A stretch of DNA of 53,588 bases from an uncultured Ectothiorhodospiraceae bacterium (lineage in GTDB: Bacteria > Pseudomonadota > Gammaproteobacteria > S012-40). This document shows, in pieces, positions 1-8,881 of this stretch. Made by a program: the position numbers and the translations under genes. Every line of letters starts with the position of its first letter. Positions within the stretch are counted from its first letter, which is position 1. The stretch covers positions 1 to 53,588 of the forward strand of contig CALZJE010000018.1 in assembly GCA_945787715.1 (NCBI GenBank). The letters are read 5' to 3'. The notes beneath the pieces were generated by a model that was not told where the DNA came from, made no database searches, and saw nothing but the letters and a program-made list of their open reading frames with translations.

Positions 1-195
1 TGCTTTAGACAGCTCGTCAACAAAAACAACACTTATCTCTTTATTACCTATCAAATCACCGACTTTTGCGCCAACTAGTGAGCTTTCTGGGCGAACAATA
101 GCGGCAGTTAATGCTAAGTCTTCGGTGCTTATACAGGCTTCCATTAAGCTGCGCCCCATCCTTCCAGTTGCTCCTGTAACTGCAACTCTCATCAT
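1..195 (-). CDS. dapB: 4-hydroxy-tetrahydrodipicolinate reductase, N-terminal part
   Basis: The visible 65 residues begin MMRVAVTGATGRMGRSLMEA, the Rossmann nucleotide-binding start of DapB with its GxTGRMG loop. DapB reduces the lysine and diaminopimelate precursor dihydrodipicolinate with NAD(P)H in the cytoplasm. The gene runs off the left edge, so catalytic residues are not seen. A start at 204 (MNKMMRV) is possible, but the only good ribosome site (AAGGG, 206-210) sits one base before that ATG and about ten bases before the one at 195, so I prefer 195. It follows dnaJ and a small membrane gene on the same strand; the hrcA-grpE-dnaK-dnaJ-dapB order is familiar in gammaproteobacteria. Confidence 0.93.
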   Translation of the reverse strand, partial: MMRVAVTGATGRMGRSLMEACISTEDLALTAAIVRPESSLVGAKVGDLIGNKEISVVFVDELSKA

Positions 196-207
196 TTTAT
201 TCATCCC

Positions 208-564
208 TTACTTTTTTGCACTATCAACTAAAGAGTAGCGCATTTTTCCGCTTTCCAATTCTTCTTGAAGCACTAAGACAGTCTGATTCTCTGAAATATC
301 TTTTGAATGGTTAATCGCCAATGAAACGATTTTTTCTGAGGGTAAACGGATTGAAATTATTTTTCCATTATTTGTCGAATCGATAGACTCAACCATGGCA
401 CTGACTTCTTTACTAAACTTTGGCCTATCATAGTTCTTAACAACAGAATACGAGAAAAGTATTCCAAAAACTATAACAACAGATGCTAGTACCAAAAAGT
501 TTCGAATTTTTCTCCGCTTTTCTCTTCTAACAACCTCATCCAGCAATTTTTTTTTATCAATCAT
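208..564 (-). CDS. Small single-pass membrane protein, unknown function
   Basis: 118 residues. A lysine- and arginine-rich N-terminus (about residues 1-22) precedes one hydrophobic segment (about 23-43), then a soluble C-terminal region rich in charged residues, so the expected topology is cytoplasmic N-terminus with the C-terminal part in the periplasm. I do not recognise the family. It lies between dnaJ and dapB on the same strand, 12 bases before the preferred dapB start, so it is probably co-transcribed with dapB. A terminator at 651-675 separates it from dnaJ, so its own promoter should lie in 565-650. It is a believable gene because of its spacing and membrane signature, but no role can be assigned. 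Confidence 0.7.
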   Translation of the reverse strand: MIDKKKLLDEVVRREKRRKIRNFLVLASVVIVFGILFSYSVVKNYDRPKFSKEVSAMVESIDSTNNGKIISIRLPSEKIVSLAINHSKDISENQTVLVLQEELESGKMRYSLVDSAKK

Positions 565-650
565 GAATATGTTTCGATTTATTTTTTATGAATGATTACA
601 TACTATTGAAACGGAAACAAACAATACCCATTTTATTAATATCTATATAA

Positions 651-675
651 AAATGCCGCGCTAAACACGGCATTT
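651..675 (-). terminator. Intrinsic terminator after dnaJ
   Basis: An 8 bp perfect stem (651-658 pairs with 668-675, AAATGCCG/CGGCATTT) with a 9 base loop. Read on the minus strand it is followed by TTTTTATATAG. It starts 7 bases after the dnaJ stop and should end the heat-shock transcript. Confidence 0.75.
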
Positions 676-681
676 CGAATA

Positions 682-1815
682 CTAGGTTTTCATGTCATCA
701 AAAAAATCTTTCACTTTATCCAGCCACGAGTGTGACTGAGGATTGTGCTTTGCGCCATGTAGCGATTCATCAAACTTCCGAAGCAAATCTTTTTGTTCAC
801 TGTTTAAGTGGACGGGGGTTTCTATCACTGCTCGACAATAAAGATCACCGACAGCGCCACCGCGAACCGGTTTCACACCTTTGCCACGAACACGAAACAT
901 CTTACCTGTTTGTGTTTCAACAGGTATCTTCAATTTAACCCGACCTCCGAGTGTCGGCACTTCAAGTTCACCACCTAGCGCAGCGGTAGAAAAGCTGACA
1001 GGCACTTCACAATAGAGATTTGCTTCTTCACGAACAAATATAGGATGGTCTTTAACATTGATATGAATATAGAGGTCGCCTGAAGGGCCACCATGTTCAC
1101 CTGCTTCACCCTCACCGCCTAAGCGGATTCGATCACCGGTATCCACACCCGCTGGAATTTTAGCAGATAGTGTTTTATGTTCTTGAACACGACCTTGACC
1201 ATGACATGTTCGGCAAGGGTCTGAAATGATCTCCCCGCTGCCATGACACTTAGGGCAAGTTTGTTGAATGGAGAAAAAACCCTGTTGCATTCGAACCTGA
1301 CCATGCCCCGCACAAGTATCACAGGTTTTGGGTTTGCTGCCTTTTTTAGCACCCGATCCATTACACGGCTTACAGCTAACATATGTTGGAACGCGAATTT
1401 TGACTTCAGTACCACTAACCGCGTCTTCTAAACTTAAATCAAGATTATAACGAAGATCATCACCGCGATTTACTCGCTGGCCACCACCGCCACGTCCACC
1501 GCCGAAAATGTCACCAAAAATATCACCGAATGCGTCGCCGAAGCCGCCTTGTCCTTGATGAAAGCCACCGCCACCGCCGCCGCCCATTTGGTCAACCCCT
1601 GCATGGCCAAATTGATCGTAAGCAGAGCGTTTTTGCTCATCATTCAAAACATCAAATGCTTCTTTGGCATCTTTAAATTTCGCTTCAGCGTCTGCATTAT
1701 CGGGATTTCGATCAGGGTGAAATTTCATTGCCTGTTTTCGATAGGCTTTTTTCAGCTCATCTTTACTGGCATTTTTTGCTACACCCAATACTTCGTAGTA
1801 GTCACGTTTTGACAT
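682..1815 (-). CDS. dnaJ: Chaperone DnaJ (Hsp40 co-chaperone)
   Basis: 377 residues, the normal length for type I DnaJ. The J domain is at residues 1-70 with HPD at 33-35, which stimulates DnaK ATP hydrolysis. A glycine- and phenylalanine-rich linker follows (about 75-115). Four CXXCXGXG zinc motifs are visible ([32 protein letters not shown]), then the C-terminal substrate-binding domains. It acts in the cytoplasm with DnaK and GrpE. It lies 142 bases downstream of dnaK, with a strong palindrome in the gap (1891-1912), and is followed directly by a terminator. Confidence 0.98.
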   Translation of the reverse strand: MSKRDYYEVLGVAKNASKDELKKAYRKQAMKFHPDRNPDNADAEAKFKDAKEAFDVLNDEQKRSAYDQFGHAGVDQMGGGGGGGFHQGQGGFGDAFGDIFGDIFGGGRGGGGQRVNRGDDLRYNLDLSLEDAVSGTEVKIRVPTYVSCKPCNGSGAKKGSKPKTCDTCAGHGQVRMQQGFFSIQQTCPKCHGSGEIISDPCRTCHGQGRVQEHKTLSAKIPAGVDTGDRIRLGGEGEAGEHGGPSGDLYIHINVKDHPIFVREEANLYCEVPVSFSTAALGGELEVPTLGGRVKLKIPVETQTGKMFRVRGKGVKPVRGGAVGDLYCRAVIETPVHLNSEQKDLLRKFDESLHGAKHNPQSHSWLDKVKDFFDDMKT

Positions 1816-1890
1816 ATATCATTCCAGATACTCAATTACAGCGTTCTTCGCCAAACTCTGTAAAAATTAATTAATCTTCTGACAGCAAAC

Positions 1891-1912
1891 AGGCGCGGTT
1901 ATAACCGCGCCT
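1891..1912. other. Perfect 22-base palindrome between dnaK and dnaJ
   Basis: AGGCGCGGTTA followed directly by TAACCGCGCCT, an uninterrupted 11 bp inverted repeat able to form a GC-rich hairpin in the dnaK-dnaJ transcript. No uridine run follows it on the minus strand, so it looks more like a processing, stability or attenuation stem than a complete terminator. Confidence 0.7.
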
Positions 1913-1957
1913 GAAAACTCAACACACTCTGGCGCTTTACGCCTATTGTGATTTAAC

Positions 1958-3883
1958 TTATTTGTCTTTTACTTCTTCAAAGTCTGCATCAACAACATCA
2001 TCTGCTTTGCTGTCTTTTTTCGCTTTTTCATCACCAGCGTCGCCTGCGCCTTCGGCACCTTCCGCTTGTTGTGCATAAGCTTTTTCAGCTAACTTACCAG
2101 ATGCTTCAGTCAATGCGGTTGTTTTCGCTTCGATATCATCTTTATTGTCGCCTTTCATTGCTTCTTTCAAATCAGCAATAGCAGCTTCGATATTCTTTTT
2201 CTCATCAGCTTCAACCTGATCTGCTAAATCAGTTAATGATTTTTCAGTGGCGTAAATCATATTATCAGCCATGTTTCTTGCGGCAACAAGCTCATGGAAT
2301 TTTTTATCTTCCTCAGCGTGAGCTTCTGCATCTTGAACCATGTTCTCGATCTCTTCTTCAGATAGACCGCTAGATGCTTTAATGACGATAGACTGCTCTT
2401 TGCCCGTTGCTTTATCTTTCGCAGATACGTTCAGAATACCGTTCGCATCGATATCAAATGATACTTCAACTTGAGGCACACCACGTGGCGCAGGTGGAAT
2501 ATCCTGCAGATCAAATCGTCCTAAAGATTTATTACCAGACGCTTGCTCACGCTCACCTTGTAAAACATGTACGGTAACTGCCGTTTGATTATTTTCTGCA
2601 GTCGAGAATACCTGGCTCGCTTTGGTTGGGATTGTTGTATTCTTCTCAATGAGTTTAGTCATTACACCACCCATTGTTTCGATGCCCAAGGATAACGGTG
2701 TTACATCAAGCAATAGTACGTCTTTAACCTCACCACCTAATACACCACCTTGAATGGCAGCACCGACAGCAACTGCTTCGTCAGGGTTAACATCACGACG
2801 TGGCTCTTTGCCAAAAAAATCTTTAACTGCCGCTTGAACTTTAGGCATACGTGTTTGACCACCAACCAAAATAACATCATCAATATCTGAAAGATTCAAG
2901 CCGGAGTCTTTTAACGCTACTTTACAAGGATCAATAGTACGTTTAATGAGATCATCAACCAATGATTCAAGTTTTGCACGTGTAACCTTGATATTTAAAT
3001 GCTTAGGTCCACTAGCGTCAGCAGTGATGTACGGTAAGTTAACTTCAGTTTGTTGAGTTGAAGATAATTCAATTTTTGCTTTTTCAGCCGCTTCTTTTAG
3101 GCGCTGAAGTGCTAGAGGATCATTGTGTACATCAATGCCGCTGTCTTTTTTGAATTCGTCTGATAAATAATCAATCAGGCGTGTATCAAAATCTTCACCA
3201 CCAAGGAATGTATCACCATTAGTTGCTAATACTTCAAACTGATGCTCACCTTCAATTTCAATAATTTCAATAATCGATATATCGAAAGTACCACCACCCA
3301 GATCATATACTACGATCTTACGGTCGCCAGCTTTTTTATCCATTCCAAAAGCAAGTGCCGCAGCAGTAGGTTCGTTGATGATACGTTTGACTTCCAATCC
3401 CGCAATTTTACCCGCATCTTTGGTGGCTTGGCGTTGTGAGTCGTTAAAATAAGCCGGAACAGTAATAACGGCTTCAGTCACTTCTTCACCCAGGTATTCT
3501 TCAGCGGTTTTTTTCATTTTCATTAAAATACGCGCTGAAACTTCTGGAGCGGCCATTTTTTTGCCTTTCGCTTCAATCCAGGCATCACCATTGTCAGCTT
3601 TTATAATCTTATAAGGGACAAGTTTGATATCACGTTGAACGACCTCTTCTTCAAAACGACGGCCAATCAATCGTTTTACCGCAAAAATAGTATCTGCTGG
3701 ATTTGTCACTGCCTGACGTTTTGCTGGTTGACCAACAATGACTTCGTTATCATCGGCAAATGCAATAATAGAAGGCGTTGTGCGATCGCCTTCCGCATTT
3801 TCTATGACGCGTGCTTTATCTCCTTCCATTACTGACACACAGGAATTTGTCGTTCCCAAATCTATACCGATAATTTTACCCAT
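1958..3883 (-). CDS. dnaK: Chaperone DnaK (Hsp70)
   Basis: 641 residues, full length. It begins [18 protein letters not shown], the Hsp70 phosphate-1 motif; the ATPase domain (to about 385) contains [15 protein letters not shown] and the [12 protein letters not shown] motif. The substrate-binding domain has the [14 protein letters not shown] start, and the helical lid leads to an acidic tail ending DFEEVKDK. It folds proteins in the cytoplasm in an ATP cycle driven by DnaJ and GrpE. A sigma-32-like promoter sits at 3948-3975, about 65 bases upstream of the ATG, so dnaK can be heat induced independently of hrcA-grpE. The start is fixed by the conserved N-terminus. Confidence 0.99.
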   Translation of the reverse strand: MGKIIGIDLGTTNSCVSVMEGDKARVIENAEGDRTTPSIIAFADDNEVIVGQPAKRQAVTNPADTIFAVKRLIGRRFEEEVVQRDIKLVPYKIIKADNGDAWIEAKGKKMAAPEVSARILMKMKKTAEEYLGEEVTEAVITVPAYFNDSQRQATKDAGKIAGLEVKRIINEPTAAALAFGMDKKAGDRKIVVYDLGGGTFDISIIEIIEIEGEHQFEVLATNGDTFLGGEDFDTRLIDYLSDEFKKDSGIDVHNDPLALQRLKEAAEKAKIELSSTQQTEVNLPYITADASGPKHLNIKVTRAKLESLVDDLIKRTIDPCKVALKDSGLNLSDIDDVILVGGQTRMPKVQAAVKDFFGKEPRRDVNPDEAVAVGAAIQGGVLGGEVKDVLLLDVTPLSLGIETMGGVMTKLIEKNTTIPTKASQVFSTAENNQTAVTVHVLQGEREQASGNKSLGRFDLQDIPPAPRGVPQVEVSFDIDANGILNVSAKDKATGKEQSIVIKASSGLSEEEIENMVQDAEAHAEEDKKFHELVAARNMADNMIYATEKSLTDLADQVEADEKKNIEAAIADLKEAMKGDNKDDIEAKTTALTEASGKLAEKAYAQQAEGAEGAGDAGDEKAKKDSKADDVVDADFEEVKDK

Positions 3884-3947
3884 GAAATTTTCTCCGTTCT
3901 AATTCTTTAAAATGCTTTAAATAAGCTGATTTAACTCTTGTTTACTG

Positions 3948-3975
3948 TTATTGGGGCTTGAATTTGAATTTCAAG
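3948..3975 (-). promoter_or_regulatory. Sigma-32-type heat-shock promoter of dnaK
   Basis: On the minus strand CTTGAAA (3975-3969) is followed after 12 bases by CCCCAATAA (3956-3948). The sigma-32 consensus is CTTGAAA, a spacer of about 11-16, then CCCCATnT. The dnaK start is about 65 bases further on. The -35 box is also one arm of an inverted repeat (GCTTGAA/TTCAAGC, 3956-3976), which may only reflect its sequence. Confidence 0.7.
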
Positions 3976-4051
3976 CTTGGAGTCTATCGGGCTTAGGATG
4001 AATCGACTGCGGAAAAGCTATGATCACCTAAATCCGGCAGGCTCCTATCCT

Positions 4052-4669
4052 TTACGCCATTTCATCAATTTGATTGTCTTTAGGTTTTTCTGAAGCTTTG
4101 GATACGATAACCATTGCAGGCCGTACTAACCGATCGTTAAGTGTGTATCCTTTTTGAACAACCGCAAGAACTGTATTTGGTTCAACTTCAGCATTTTCCT
4201 GGATACTCATCGCTTGATGAAGATCGGGATTAAACTTTTCACCTGCTGGATTGACAATTTCAACACCTGATTTTTCAACTGCCGATAGCAGCATTTTATA
4301 GGTCATTTCGTTGCCTTCTTTAAACTTCTCAATGGTCGCGCCCTCATCACTCAGCGCTGCCAATCCCATATCCAGACTATCGATAACAGGTAGAAGTTCT
4401 TGAACAAGCTTTTCAGTACCAAATTTGTGCGCGTTTGTGATATCTTTTTCCAAACGTCGTTTAGTGTTTTCAGCTTCGGCTTTCGTTCGAAGTGCCATAT
4501 CAAAATTTTCGTTCGCTTTTTCTTCAGCTTTTACCAAAGCTTCTTTAATTTGCTCGAACTCGATCAAAAACTGATCAGCGTTAAGTTCACCAGCTGGCGC
4601 TTCTGCTTCCACACTACTCACTACTTCTTCCACGATAGCTTTTTCTTGTATATCTTTGTTTTCGTTCAT
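4052..4669 (-). CDS. grpE: Nucleotide exchange factor GrpE
   Basis: 205 residues. An acidic N-terminus and a long coiled-coil region (about 25-110, with the ENTKRRLEKDITNAHKFG stretch) lead to the C-terminal beta domain with the conserved GEKFNPDLHQAM and VVQKGYTLNDRLVRPAMVIVSK motifs. GrpE is a dimer that releases ADP from DnaK. It lies 74 bases downstream of hrcA and upstream of dnaK; a sigma-32-like promoter at 4735-4762, inside the end of hrcA and the gap, probably drives it. The extreme C-terminus after VSKA is a short hydrophilic tail. Confidence 0.97.
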   Translation of the reverse strand: MNENKDIQEKAIVEEVVSSVEAEAPAGELNADQFLIEFEQIKEALVKAEEKANENFDMALRTKAEAENTKRRLEKDITNAHKFGTEKLVQELLPVIDSLDMGLAALSDEGATIEKFKEGNEMTYKMLLSAVEKSGVEIVNPAGEKFNPDLHQAMSIQENAEVEPNTVLAVVQKGYTLNDRLVRPAMVIVSKASEKPKDNQIDEMA

Positions 4670-4734
4670 TAAAGCCCTCTCTCTACGACTAAACTCTAGT
4701 GTACTGAATTATTAAATAACTGAATTTGCTTTCG

Positions 4735-4762
4735 ATATGGGGACTATTGTTTAAATTCCAAT
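4735..4762 (-). promoter_or_regulatory. Probable sigma-32-type promoter of grpE
   Basis: On the minus strand ATTGGAA (4762-4756, five of seven matches to CTTGAAA) is followed after 13 bases by CCCCATAT (4742-4735), a full match to CCCCATnT. It overlaps the last codons of hrcA and ends 65 bases before the grpE ATG. This is a motif match only. Confidence 0.5.
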
Positions 4763-5808
4763 GCTGATCCGAATAATTTTGCGGTGATATCAACTGCCGG
4801 AATGACTTTTTCGTATGCCATACGTGTGGGACCAATAACACCGAGTAGACCAATTACATTCCCGCCTACCGCGTAAGGTGAGGTAACAATGCTACAGCTC
4901 TCCAATAAATTATTACCGGATTCAGAGCCTATATAGATCTGTGTCCCTTGCGCAACAAGACATTGATCGAGGATTTCAAGTACATCCTTTTTCCCTTTAA
5001 AAGCGTCAAACAACTGCTTGAGTTTTTCTGAATCCGCCATCTCCTGATAAGCAAACAGGTTAGTCTTGCCCGTTAGCAACACGTCGTCTCCTATCTGGCT
5101 TTCAGGAAATAGTTGCTCTGCCATCTCCAACAACGTGCCCATAAAGGTGTTGACCTCCTGCCGAGCGTTTTGCATCTCTTTTAGAAGGTTCCCTCGGACT
5201 GTCTGAATGTCTTTTCCTGCAAATTGTCGGGTAAGAAAATTACCGATTATCTCCAACTCTTGTTTTTCGTATTTCCGATTGGTCTGAATAATTCTATTTT
5301 CTACATCACAATCATTCACCACAATTACGCTCAAAATACGATTCTCAGAGAGTGGTAAAAATTCGATATGCCGTAACGAGTTATGGCTTCGGCGCGGTAA
5401 CATTACTATGCTCGCCATATTAGTCATACCGCTGAGAAGGTCTGAAGCTGAAAGCGCGATATCTTTTGTTGATTGCTGTGTAAAAAGATGTTGCTTCATC
5501 TTCTGCAATTCATTTTTATGAAAATTTTCAATGGTCACCAGAGAATCTACAAATATTCGATAGCCTCGGTCTGTTGGAATACGGCCCGCAGATTTATGGG
5601 GTGCTTTTATCAAGCCAAGCTCTTCTAGATCTGACAAAACATGACGAATAGTCGCTGAACTAAGATCCAGGCCGGATTCAGTCATTAATGTTTTTGAACC
5701 CACTGGCTGCCCCTCATCAACGTATTTATTAATGAGTGTTTTGAGCAATATTTGCGCACGTACGCTTAACTCAACGGGTGTTAGGGGTTTACTAGAATGA
5801 TTGGTCAC
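4744..5808 (-). CDS. hrcA: Heat-inducible transcription repressor HrcA
   Basis: 354 residues, typical for HrcA. The N-terminal winged helix (about 10-90) includes the ILLKTLINKYVDEGQPVGSK and DLSSATIRHVLSDLEELG motifs and the GRIPTDRGYRIFVD segment. A GAF-like effector domain and dimerisation segment follow, ending with the GLLGVIGPTRMAYEKVI motif. In other bacteria HrcA binds CIRCE operators and is kept active by GroEL. It is first in the hrcA-grpE-dnaK-dnaJ block. I looked for a CIRCE (TTAGCACTC, nine bases, GAGTGCTAA) upstream and in the inter-gene gaps and saw none, so its operator may be elsewhere, for example at groESL, or be divergent. Confidence 0.96.
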   Translation of the reverse strand: MTNHSSKPLTPVELSVRAQILLKTLINKYVDEGQPVGSKTLMTESGLDLSSATIRHVLSDLEELGLIKAPHKSAGRIPTDRGYRIFVDSLVTIENFHKNELQKMKQHLFTQQSTKDIALSASDLLSGMTNMASIVMLPRRSHNSLRHIEFLPLSENRILSVIVVNDCDVENRIIQTNRKYEKQELEIIGNFLTRQFAGKDIQTVRGNLLKEMQNARQEVNTFMGTLLEMAEQLFPESQIGDDVLLTGKTNLFAYQEMADSEKLKQLFDAFKGKKDVLEILDQCLVAQGTQIYIGSESGNNLLESCSIVTSPYAVGGNVIGLLGVIGPTRMAYEKVIPAVDITAKLFGSALEFKQ

Positions 5809-6087
5809 TTAGTAGTCGATTTAATGTAATATATTAGTTTTTAGCCGCTTGTCTAACTCTATATGCATTGCTTGTATTTGTTTTTCAAGATTAAGCGATG
5901 TATTTTTTTACCACAATCTAATTGCAATGTGTCTATCTTCATCCTTCTTATTCAATAAATTACCTTGCTACAAGTCTTTAATAATCTTGGCATCTCTTTA
6001 GCTTCATGCTAAGTTGTTGCGTATCGAACACCATACACGCGAACTCACAGAACCTACCTATTTATTATTTCAACGTGATATAGACCA

Positions 6088-7004
6088 ATGACCCAATCAT
6101 CAACACCCAAACAGGCCCAAACACTGAAACCGCCTTTAAGAAGATTGGATTAATTGGAAAAAAAAATGCAAATGCCGATGTTGGTGAAACGCTCAATAAC
6201 CTGAGTAACTACCTTATCCAAAGGGGTTTGACGGTATTTGTTGACGAAAATACCTCTAAATTGTCACCTTTGCATAATGCCGATGTTATGAGTCGACACG
6301 ATATGGGCGAACAGTGTGATCTAGTCATTGTATTGGGTGGTGATGGTACATTATTAAGTGCTGCAAGATCATTAGCAAAGTTCGACGTTCCCGTAGTTGG
6401 CGTTAATTTAGGCACTCTTGGATTTCTAACCGATATACCTGCCCCACAGGTTACTGAACGTTTATCGGAAATATTGGATGGAAAATATATTGCGGACGAA
6501 CGTATGTTCCTCCACGTTTCTATTATGCGTGATGGTGAAGAGATAAACGAAAGTATCGCCTTCAATGATGTCGTCGTGCATAAGTGGGAAGAAGCACGTA
6601 TGCTTGAATTTGAAACGGTTATTGATGGTTTATATGTTAACAGACAGCGCTCTGATGGATTAATCATATCAACGCCAACCGGTTCCACTGCATATGCACT
6701 TTCGGGGGGAGGACCGATTGTTCAACCTTCACTCAATGCTTTTGTGCTTGTGCCTATCTGCCCTCATACTTTAAGTCAACGCCCCCTGGTGATTGATGGC
6801 AACAGTAAAGTCGAACTCACTATTAGTACATCAGGCCATGCTCGTGCACAAGTCACTTGTGATGGACAAATCAATTTAGGGGTTATGGCTGGAGACAAAA
6901 TAAGTATCAGCCGTTTGGATGCCAGTATAACGCTGATTCATCCTGAAGATTACAACTATTACGAGATTTTACGCGCCAAACTTCATTGGGGTGGGCATCC
7001 ATAA
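6088..7004 (+). CDS. nadK: NAD kinase with an apparent frameshift near the start
   Basis: The protein phosphorylates NAD to NADP with ATP. The GGDG motif (VLGGDGTLLSAARSLAK), GVNLGTLGFLTDI and the TPTGSTAYALSGGGPIVQP motif are all intact, and it ends LHWGGHP. The conserved N-terminal strand (FKKIGLIGKKNANADVGETL) is readable from 6135 in the same frame, but that frame has no ATG, GTG or TTG between the upstream TAG (6081) and 6135; the next possible starts (TTG 6228 or the ATG in the VMSRHD stretch) would delete it. An ATG at 6088 opens the neighbouring frame (MTQSSTPKQAQTLKPP) and stops at 6153. One extra T in the 6135-6137 T-run would join them. So this is a one-base loss, a sequencing error, or an unusual start. 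It diverges from hrcA and precedes recN. Confidence 0.88.
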
Positions 7005-7137
7005 AACTGGATTTCTCGTTGCTCTTCAATCACAACCTATTCTGATGAATAATTCAGCCAATACGTTTATTTACCCATAGTCTAGTCAACCTCAGTTATG
7101 GCAAAATAAGCATTAATTTATTCTACTGATTTAACTT

Positions 7138-8805
7138 ATGCTGACTCAACTCAATATTCGTAGTTTCGCCATTATCGATGCTTTAGATCTCGATATCCCC
7201 AATGAAATGACAGTCATCACCGGTGAGACAGGCGCCGGAAAATCGATTGCAATAGATGCACTCGGCCTGGCATTGGGAGACCGCGCAGAAGCAAGCATGG
7301 TTAAACCAGGCGGAAAACGAAGTGATATTACTGCCACATTTAATATAGCTAATCTTCCTGCGGTAAAAAAATGGCTAATTAAGCAAGAGTTGGATGAAGA
7401 AGATGAATGTATTCTTCGTCGCACTATTTCCAGCGAAGGAGGATCTCGTGCATATATCAATGGCCGCCCTACCCCACTGCAAATCGTAAAAACACTCAGT
7501 GAAAAATTAATCGATATCCATAGTCAACATCAACATCAATCATTGCTACGCCAGGATGAACAACGCCAATTACTAGATAACTACGGACAACACCACGCAT
7601 TAGTCGATGAAGTTTTTGCTGCCTATACTCTGTGGAATACGCTTAATAAAGAATACCAAACTTTAAAAAACGCGGCGGACGAACGCGCATCTCGAATCGA
7701 CTTCCTTTCATTTCAAATAAATGAGCTGGAAGAACTTCAGATCGAAGAAAATGAATGGCAAACATTAACAACACAACACGCACAATTTGCTAACGCAGAA
7801 AAAATTCAACAAGCTGTTAGTGATTCACTCAATGCACTCACATTTAACGAGCAATCCATTTCCACAAAACTCGAATATGTTAAACAAGAAGTGTTATCAC
7901 TAACCGATTTTCTTCCGCAATTTTCTGAAGTTGCTACATTACTTGATAGCGCAAGTATCAATATCGATGAAGCTATCGATTATTTACGTCATCAGGCAAC
8001 AGACGAACCATTTGATAGCAATCAATTCGAGTTGATCGAGTCACGAATGGCAACACTGCTAGATGCTTCTCGAAAACATCGTTGTAAACCGGAAAATCTT
8101 GATCAAGTGATAACATCACTGCAAGAAGAATTAAATCCACTCATTAATGCAGAAGAGACTTTGGGTGATATGGAAAACAATATTACCAAAGCTCTAACCC
8201 GCTACGATAAATCAGCAGCATCATTAAGCAAATCCCGGAAAATATCAGCAACAAAATTTCAAAAAGCATGTATAAAAATTGTTACTCAACTGGGTATGAA
8301 AGATGCGAAGATTGAAATTGAACTCATACCACTGGATGCATTAACTCCCCACCCATTTGGGAATGAAAAAATTTCATTTAATGTGAGCACCAATCCTGGT
8401 AGTCCGTTTAAACCATTAGCCAAAGTTGCATCTGGTGGAGAGCTTTCGCGCATTAGCCTTGCCATACAAGTCGTATCTTCCAATGTCACAAAAATACCGA
8501 CGTTAATTTTTGATGAAGTTGATGTGGGTATTGGCGGTGGAATTGCGGAAACCGTAGGGAAACTTTTAAGACAGCTTTCACAATCAAAACAAATAATTTG
8601 TATCACTCACCAAGCTCAGGTTGCCGCTCAAGGAAATACGCATTGGCTGGTGGAAAAACAAACACAAGCAAAATCTGTCAGTACGAAGATATCTCCTTTA
8701 ATCAAAGAAGAGCGAGAGATTGAAATCGCTAGAATGATTGGCGGACTAAATTTAACTGCCGCCACAAAAAAACACGCTAAAGAGATGCTACATAATTCCC
8801 AATAA
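7138..8805 (+). CDS. recN: DNA repair protein RecN
   Basis: 555 residues, standard length. This SMC-like ATPase acts early in recombinational repair of double-strand breaks. The Walker A motif GETGAGKS is at residues 29-36, a QHQHQSLL segment lies near 140, long coiled coils fill the middle (about 160-370), the signature region is near ASGGELSRISLAI, and Walker B is PTLIFDEVDVGIGG. The start MLTQLNIRSFAIID matches the family. It is 133 bases after nadK on the same strand. I looked for a LexA box upstream (CTGT, eight bases, ACAG) and did not see one. Confidence 0.97.
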   Translation: MLTQLNIRSFAIIDALDLDIPNEMTVITGETGAGKSIAIDALGLALGDRAEASMVKPGGKRSDITATFNIANLPAVKKWLIKQELDEEDECILRRTISSEGGSRAYINGRPTPLQIVKTLSEKLIDIHSQHQHQSLLRQDEQRQLLDNYGQHHALVDEVFAAYTLWNTLNKEYQTLKNAADERASRIDFLSFQINELEELQIEENEWQTLTTQHAQFANAEKIQQAVSDSLNALTFNEQSISTKLEYVKQEVLSLTDFLPQFSEVATLLDSASINIDEAIDYLRHQATDEPFDSNQFELIESRMATLLDASRKHRCKPENLDQVITSLQEELNPLINAEETLGDMENNITKALTRYDKSAASLSKSRKISATKFQKACIKIVTQLGMKDAKIEIELIPLDALTPHPFGNEKISFNVSTNPGSPFKPLAKVASGGELSRISLAIQVVSSNVTKIPTLIFDEVDVGIGGGIAETVGKLLRQLSQSKQIICITHQAQVAAQGNTHWLVEKQTQAKSVSTKISPLIKEEREIEIARMIGGLNLTAATKKHAKEMLHNSQ

Positions 8806-8881
8806 TCCCTACACCAATTCTTATATTTGTGTGTCAAGAAATCAAATCGCCTGTCGCTATTATTCGCATTGAGCTAGTTCG

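Noticed and set aside
5809-6087. Searched for a CIRCE operator and a sigma-32 promoter upstream of hrcA
   Set aside because: No TTAGCACTC/GAGTGCTAA pair. CTTGAAAA occurs on the minus strand near 5892-5899, but without a CCCCAT-like box at the right distance.
7005-7137. LexA/SOS box before recN
   Set aside because: No CTGT-8-ACAG pattern seen in the gap.
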